NCBI GenBank assembly: GCA_007570785.1 | Contig: ML660203.1 | Coordinates: 8,242,638 to 8,306,637 of the forward strand | DNA length: 64,000 nucleotides | Source: Antilocapra americana | Lineage: Eukaryota > Chordata > Mammalia > Artiodactyla > Antilocapridae | Direction: 5' to 3' | Shown here: one piece after another, positions 56,513 to 64,000 of the stretch | Layout of the letters: every line of letters starts with the position of its first letter | Numbering within the stretch: the stretch's first letter is position 1 | Translations under genes and position numbers: made by a program | Notes under the pieces: model-generated | What the model was told of the DNA's origin: nothing | Databases searched by the model: none | The model's input: the letters and a program-made list of their open reading frames with translations, nothing else

Positions 56513-56709
56513 TTCCCAGGTGGTGTGGTGGTAAAGAATCCGCCCACCAAACCAGGAGATGTGGGTTCCATCCCTCGGTCAGGAAGATCCCCTGGAGTAG
56601 GAAATGGCAACCCACTCCAGAATTCTTGCCTGGGAAATTCCATGGACAGAGGAGCCTGGCGGGCTACAGTCCATGCAGTGGCAAAGAGTTGGACACAACT
56701 GAGCACATA
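56513..56709 (+). repeat. Bov-tA SINE
   Basis: gcttcccaggtggtgtggtg head, ccactccagaattcttgcct, end gttggacacaactgagcaca. Confidence 0.92.
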
Positions 56710-56716
56710 CCGCACA

Positions 56717-56813
56717 GCATGTGGGATTTTAGTTCCCTGACCTGGGATCGAACCTGCATCCCCTGCATTGGAAGCACAGAGTTTTAACCACTGGACCACC
56801 AGAGAAGTCCCTG
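56717..56813 (-). repeat. CHR SINE fragment
   Basis: gcatgtgggattttagttcc to actggaccaccagagaagtc. Confidence 0.88.
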
Positions 56814-56814
56814 G

Positions 56815-57172
56815 ATAATCTTTAGAACCATTTTAGACTTTCAGAAAAACTGGGAAGATGGCACATCTTAACCAGTTTCCCGGTTAAGATCTCACATTGT
56901 GTAATAGCTTTGTTACAATTAATGAACCACGATGGATACACATCAATAACTGAAGTCAACGAGTTATTTAGATTTCCTTTTTCTGTTCCACAATCCTCTC
57001 CAGGACACAATACACTTAACTGTCATGTCCCTTGAGGTTCCTCTTGGATGTGGCAGTTTCTCTACCTTGTTTATGATGATCTGGACAATTTTGAAGAGTT
57101 CCAGTCAGGTAGGTCTTGGGTTGCCCCACTATTAGAATCTGACTGATTTTTTCTCATCATCAGATGGGGGTT
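56815..57172 (-). repeat. L1ME-like 3' region, part 1
   Basis: Antisense text colinear with 9040-9990 (aaccatttta, gtcatgtcccttgaggttcc, tggacaattttgaagagttc). Continues at 57357 after the SINE. Confidence 0.7.
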
Positions 57173-57356
57173 CTCTCATAGCTCAGTTGGTAAAGAAACC
57201 TGCCTGCAATGCAGGAGACTTGGGTTCGATTCCTGGGTCAGGAAGATCCCCTGGAGAAGGAAATGGCAACCCACTCCACTATTCTTGCCTGGAGAATCCT
57301 ATGGACGGAGGAGCCTGAAAGAGTCGTACATGACTGAGCGACTTTCACTACTACTA
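57173..57356 (+). repeat. Bov-tA SINE
   Basis: ctctcatagctcagttggta head, ggttcgattcctgggtcagg, end catgactgagcgactttcac; lacks a short stretch before the end (gcctgaaagagtcg). Confidence 0.92.
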
Positions 57357-57720
57357 TAGGTTATTGGGGAGAGGACTGTAGTACACCTCTGTCATCACAT
57401 CACATCCCACACTTATCTCATAAATAAGGGACATACTATCAACATGAGTTATTACTGCTGATGTCGGCCTCGATCACCTGACTCAGGAAGCACTTTGCTT
57501 TCAGCGGTTTTTCTTCTGTAAAATTATTCTTTTCTTCCTCCTTTCTATACTGTACCTTTGGAAGGAAGTCACTGTGTGCCCCCCACACCCAAGGAGCAGT
57601 GAGGCCGGCATATCTACAGAAATTATTTGGAACTCTTCTTCATGTGAGATTTGTGTCTTTCCCCTGTCAATTAATTTATTCATATGTATGCATTATATCA
57701 GTCTGTACTTACAAATTTTG
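57357..57720 (-). repeat. L1ME-like 3' region, part 2
   Basis: catactatcaacatgagtta, gtacctttggaaggaagtca and aaattatttggaactcttct continue the same order as 9600-9800. Confidence 0.7.
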
Positions 57721-57723
57721 TCA

Positions 57724-57830
57724 ATTTTATTTATTTTTGGCTGGGCTGGGTATTCCATTACTATGTGCGGGCTTTCTCTAGTTGCAGCGAGCAGCAGCTA
57801 CATTCTACCTGCAGTGCATCTTTTCATATT
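57724..57830 (-). repeat. CHR SINE, long-form tail part
   Basis: tttatttatttttggctggg, gcgggctttctctagttgca: the 3' portion of a long CHR in antisense. Confidence 0.8.
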
Positions 57831-57856
57831 GATTTCTTTCCCTTAGAAATATTCTA

Positions 57857-57980
57857 AGGGAATTCCCTGGTGGTCCAGTGGTTAGGATTTGGCACTTTCA
57901 CTGCCAGGGCCAAGATCAATCCCTGGTTGGGAAACTAAGATCTCTCAAGGCACAAATTGTAGCCAAAAGAAAAGAGAAAT
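57857..57980 (+). repeat. CHR SINE, short form
   Basis: ggaattccctggtggtccag head, atcaatccctggttgggaaa. Confidence 0.9.
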
Positions 57981-57999
57981 ATTCATTTAACCTTGCCAT

Positions 58000-59544
<1,545 letters not shown>

Positions 59545-59663
59545 TTATATTGGTTTTCTGGCCACCAGGCATATGGGATCTTAGCTCCCCAATCAGGGAT
59601 CAAACCCATACTCCCTGTACTGGAAGGCAAAGTCTTAACCACTGGACTACCAGGGAAGTCCCC
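59545..59663 (-). repeat. CHR SINE
   Basis: ggttttctggccaccaggca, atcttagctccccaatcagg, ending ctggactaccagggaagtcc. Confidence 0.9.
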
Positions 59664-59815
59664 CTAGGCAGCCTTCTACACACACCCCAACGTTTGGGGG
59701 AAAAGTTGTGATTGCTACCTCTGCTCACCCCTTCAGCAACCCTGACAGTCTTCCCTGTAAGATACCCCCTTTCAACCAGACTCTGAACCCTCCAGTCTGT
59801 CAAGGGCAAAGCTTA

Positions 59816-60274
<459 letters not shown>

Positions 60275-60580
60275 AAAGGGCTTTCAGGTAAAGAATACGC
60301 CTGCAATGCAGAAGACCCCGGTTCAATTCCTGAGTCAGGAAGATCCTCTGGAGAAGGGAGAGGCCACCCACTCCAGTATTCTTGGGCTTCACTGGTGGCT
60401 CAGATGGTAAAGAATACGGGACACCTGGGTTCGATCCCTGGGTTGGGAAGATTCCCTGGAGGAGGACACGGCAACCCAGTCCAGTATTCTTGCCTGGAGA
60501 ATTCCATGGACAGAGGAGTCTGGCGGACTACAGTTCAAGGCATCACAAAGAGCTGGACACAACTGAGTGACTAAGCACAA
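60275..60580 (+). repeat. Tandem pair of Bov-tA units
   Basis: First unit cut at both ends (gggctttcaggtaaagaata), second full (gggcttcactggtggctcag at about 60386), common end gctggacacaactgagtgac. Confidence 0.9.
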
Positions 60581-60799
60581 AGGGCCAAAGCTTGAATTTG
60601 AACTCAGGTGTTTCTAATGCAAAGCTTGTGTCTTTCCATTAACAGATCACATTTATCTGGTTTTGCAAACTGGGATTGGGGGTAGGGGTAGCAATAAAAG
60701 AGAAATGGATGACCAGCCATAAAACCCTCAGCATGTGCTATGTCTAGCACAGCGCTTGCTCCACAACAGGCCCTCTGTGAGAATTATTAAAAAGATTTC

Positions 60800-61130
60800 C
60801 AAGAGAATACCACTCAGAAATGCTATGCTGAGTGAATGGAGCCAGACACTAAAAAGTACATACTGTATAATTCCATGTACATGAAGCCCTAGGAAAGACA
60901 AATGGAACCTACAGTGATAGAAGACAGATAAGTAGGTGCCCAGGGCCAGGGGTAAAGGATAAAGACTGACTGGGAAGGGGCACAGGGAACTTTTAGGGGT
61001 GATAGAGATGTTCTATAACTTGGCTGTGGCGGTTACAACAGATGTAAATTTGGTAAAACTCATTGAACTACACACTTTAAATTTGTCTTTTATTTTATGA
61101 AAATTGAACCTTAATGACAATAATTGAAAA
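60800..61130 (+). repeat. Old L1 3' end
   Basis: aagtacatactgtataattc, ttctataacttggctgtggc and ttgaactacacactttaaat. Confidence 0.75.
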
Positions 61131-61140
61131 AACAGATCTC

Positions 61141-61256
61141 CTGAGAGTTCCCTGGTGGCCTAGTAGTTAGGCTTTCACTGCCATGGTAGGGGTTCAATAT
61201 CTGCTTAGGAAACTAAGATCTCACAAGCTGAGCAGCAAAGTAAAAAAAAAAAAAAG
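61141..61256 (+). repeat. CHR SINE
   Basis: gagagttccctggtggccta head and an (A)13 tail at about 61241-61253. Confidence 0.88.
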
Positions 61257-61299
61257 AGCCCCAGTGTTAGAATCAATTGTCAAAATTAAAATGAATGTT

Positions 61300-61645
61300 A
61301 GTAGAAGTAAATCCAAACTACACAAGGAGTAGTACTAGAAAAACAGAGCACATATTTTTTTTAAAAAAACCCTAAATACAACCTATTTAGAAGACGTAGC
61401 AATATTTATCAACATTTTAAATGCAATGCCAGTACACACTGGACCAATTACTTGATCCAGTAATTCTAAGAATTTATCCAATATGTTTCCGTGCATAAGT
61501 ATGCAAAAATAAACACACCAGGAAATTCACCACAGTACAGTAATAGCGAAAAACTGAAAATAACCCAAAGTATTTGTAAAATATAATCGGTTTAATTGTA
61601 GTATGTCCATACAAGAGAATAAAACTCAGCTATTAAGAACCACAG
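61300..61645 (+). repeat. Old L1 ORF2 C-terminal fragment
   Basis: gatccagtaattctaagaat, ggaaattcaccacagtacag and tatgtccatacaagagaata follow L1 ORF2, decayed. Confidence 0.6.
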
Positions 61646-63500
61646 GTCTAGATTTTTGCTTCCAACCAGAGTAAAAGGGACTAAGTCCACTAGATGTACT
61701 CTTTCACCAGAAACTAATAAAATACTGGGCTAAATACATAGAAAAAAATGATTTTCAAGACATTGGGCATCAGGCCATGAAGAATCATTATCCCTGCAAG
61801 AGAGAAAACAAATGGGATGAGCTCTTCTATGGCCCCAGCCGACCACCTGGAGGCTTTCTGGACGATGGTGAGGCAAAGGGAAACCCAGGAGGAGACCAGC
61901 CATCTCTCCAAATTAATGTGACAGAAGTGAGAGTGCCAGAGAAGACAAGGCAGCTGGAGTTCGCAACGCACAGTTCCAGAGAGCAGAGAGCTGCACAAGA
62001 GCGAGGTCTGAAGACCTTCCAAGGGTCTCTATCTTTCAGTCTCAGCTGAGTACTGAGCAACACACATATAATGTCAGGAAACCACCCACAGAATGCAACC
62101 ACTAAGACGGCTCTCAATGACGCCCACCTCCTAATGGCCACACAGGTGTGCACGGTCCTCCCATTAAGTGTGGGCTGGATTTGATTCTAACAGAATACAG
62201 CAGAAGTGACAGGATGTCCTTTTGAGATGAGGTTTTAAAGACTGTGGCTTTCCCCTTAGGTATACTCTGTGTTGCTCTCTCTCTCTGCAGGGGAAGCAAG
62301 CTGCCTTGTCAGAAAATAGCCCTACAGAGATACCCACAAGGTGAGGGACTAAGTAAGGTTTGCAAACAGTCATTAAGTGACCTTGGAAGTAGGTCTCTCT
62401 CAACTGAGTCTTCTTATGAGAACACAGCCCCTGGAAGACAGCTGCAACCTCACAAGAGAACTGGAGCCAGAGGCACTTAGCTAAGCCATGCTCAAAATTC
62501 TGACCCACAGGAACTGAGAAATAATAAGTATTGTTTTATGTCATTAAGTTTGGGATAATTTGTTCTGCAGTAATAGATACTGCATAGTAGTAACAGTAGT
62601 AATACCCAAGGTTGGGGAAAGAAACACCCAAAATGTTAGAGGGATAAATCATCAGAGTTCTCAAAAGGCCAGAAATAGTTCCTATTCCCAATAGCTAGAT
62701 TAGAAAGCCTCATAAGTAAAAACAGTTTTGTCTCATAAATGGGGCAAAACTAGCTCTAGATTAACTTCTCTGATCTTACCTACCGAAGCCTAAGTGCTAG
62801 TTTTAAAAGATCAAAATATTTCCAAATAACTTATCAGCATCCCAGAACAAATCTCAGAAATACTTACAGGAATTTTAAAATATGCAGCACCCAAAATTCA
62901 GTTTCTGGCATTCTGTGAAAATTTACCAAACATGCAAAGAAGTAGGAAAATATGAACAATATAGAGAAAAAAGCAAACAATTGAAACTGAATCAGAAATG
63001 ATAGAGATGACAGAATTAGTATGTAAGGACATTAAAATAGTTTCTATCATTGTATTCCAAAGAGGAAATTTTGTGTACATTAAGCAGAAAAATAGAAATT
63101 ATTTTTTAAAAGACCCAAATCAAACTTCTAGATGTGAATACTGCAGGCCTGAAATGAAAAATGTATTGGATAGGGTTAATAGTAGATTAAACAATGCAGA
63201 AGAAAGACTGTTAAAAGTCGAACACATAGCAATAAAAATGATTTAAAATGACAGAGGGGAAAAAAAACAACAGCAAAATATTAATAGAGCATCAGTAAAA
63301 CAACTCCAAGCAGCCCAGTATGCATATGATTTGAGTCTCCAAAGTGGAAGAGAAAGAAAGATAGGAAAAAAGAGCATTTTAAAAATAATGGTTAAAGATT
63401 CCAAACCTGATGAAAAATATAAACCCAAAGATCCAAAAATTAAATGAACCCCAAGCACAGAAACATGATGAAAAATTTTCCAAGGCACAATGCAATCAAA
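61646..63500 (+). repeat. HAL1 (half-L1) element, interrupted by an MLT1 LTR
   Basis: agaagtgagagtgccagaga-type ORF1 leader text at 61640-62090, then after the LTR aatcagaaatgatagagatg and agtatgtaaggacattaaaa with the following ORF1 frame (62998-63246). Order and content fit HAL1, which has ORF1 but no RT. Confidence 0.65.
62130..62590 (+). repeat. MLT1 (ERVL-MaLR) LTR
   Basis: ttgctctctctctctgcagg, ctgcaacctcacaagagaac, gctaagccatgctcaaaatt, ctgacccacaggaactgaga and ataatttgttctgcagtaat are in MLT1 order, near full length. Confidence 0.8.
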
Positions 63501-63514
63501 TTGCTTAAAATTGA

Positions 63515-64000
63515 TAAAAAGAAAATTTTTAAACTAACTAGGGCAGGGTAGTGGTGATGATTTTACCACTTACACTGAATTGCTACACTGTACACCAGGA
63601 ACAAACATATTGTTGTGGGTCAGTTTTACTTCAAAAATAAACAAATAAGTGAACTCATAGAAAAAGAGATCAGATTTGTGGTTACCAAAGGTGGAGTGTA
63701 AGGGGGAGAAGGAACTGGCTGAAGGTGGTCAAAAGGTACAAACATCCAGTTATAAATACTAAGTAACTGAGGTACAGTGTACATGATTAATATAACTAAC
63801 ATCACTATTTGTTATATAAGAAAGTTGATAAGAGTAAATCCTAAGAGTTCTTATCACAAGAAAAATTTTTTCTTTTTCTTTTATTTTGTATCTATATGAA
63901 ATGATTAATGTTCACTAAATTCACTGTGGTAATCATTTCATGATGATTTGTAAGTCAAACCATCTTTCTGTTTACCTTAAACTTACATAGTGTTGCATGT
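63515..64000 (+). repeat. Old L1 3' end, continues to window edge
   Basis: gctacactgtacaccaggaa, agatcagatttgtggttacc and taatatactaac-like text are L1 3' UTR. Termini not determined. Confidence 0.55.

Overview
The window is nuclear DNA from a ruminant, most likely a bovid (cattle, buffalo, sheep or goat group). BovB (RTE) LINEs, Bov-tA and BOV-A2 SINEs and CHR-type tRNA-Glu SINEs occur throughout, beside artiodactyl L1 copies and older mammalian repeats (MIR, L2, HAL1, MLT1, MER5A, hAT fragments). It is gene-poor; by eye well over half is interspersed repeat. There are two assembly gaps, 18934-18943 (10 N) and 34318-34717 (400 N).

Two genes can be named. (1) NORAD (LINC00657), the Pumilio-binding lncRNA, on the + strand from about 18272 to 19797. 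It starts in a CpG island, ends at an AATAAA, and its 3' part resembles the human transcript. Only about 1.5 kb is visible against about 5.3 kb in human; the 10-N gap lies inside it and probably hides the PUM-site repeat body. (2) The C-terminal half of CNBD2 (cyclic nucleotide-binding domain-containing protein 2) on the - strand, as four exons at 59817-59994, about 58938-59058, 51626-51789 and 44228-44546. Splice phases fit, and the last exon holds the stop codon and a poly(A) signal. The convergent CNBD2/NORAD arrangement matches human chromosome 20q11, so the window is probably from the syntenic ruminant chromosome (13 in cattle); that is inference.

Layout. 1-5.5 kb: repeats. 5.54-6.49 kb: a degenerate GTCAG-rich array leading into an orphan CpG island with GC boxes and a Kozak-context ATG (6.48-6.80 kb). 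7-14 kb: MIR, CHR SINEs, an old L1ME and an L1 split by a Bov-tA. 14.8-18.0 kb: an L2 and a BovB with a nested BovB tail. 18.1-19.8 kb: NORAD. 20-26 kb: a BovB 3' end carrying a small T-rich insert, and an old L1 split by a 2.4-kb antisense BovB. 27.4-28.6 kb: a 243-bp, almost perfect inverted repeat. 33.4-34.7 kb: a truncated L1 with the 400-N gap. 34.77-42.21 kb: a class II (betaretrovirus-like) endogenous retrovirus with both LTRs, tRNA-Lys-type primer site and 6-bp target duplication, sitting inside a CHR SINE; gag, pro, pol and env are all broken. 44.2-60 kb: CNBD2 exons in repeat-rich introns. 60-64 kb: old L1, HAL1 and an MLT1 LTR.

Nothing seen points to a new enzymatic or defence system. 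The observations most worth checking are the hidden NORAD body, the near-identical inverted repeat, the foreign AT-rich block inside the retroviral pol, the GTCAG array with its orphan CpG island, and several odd insertion scars.
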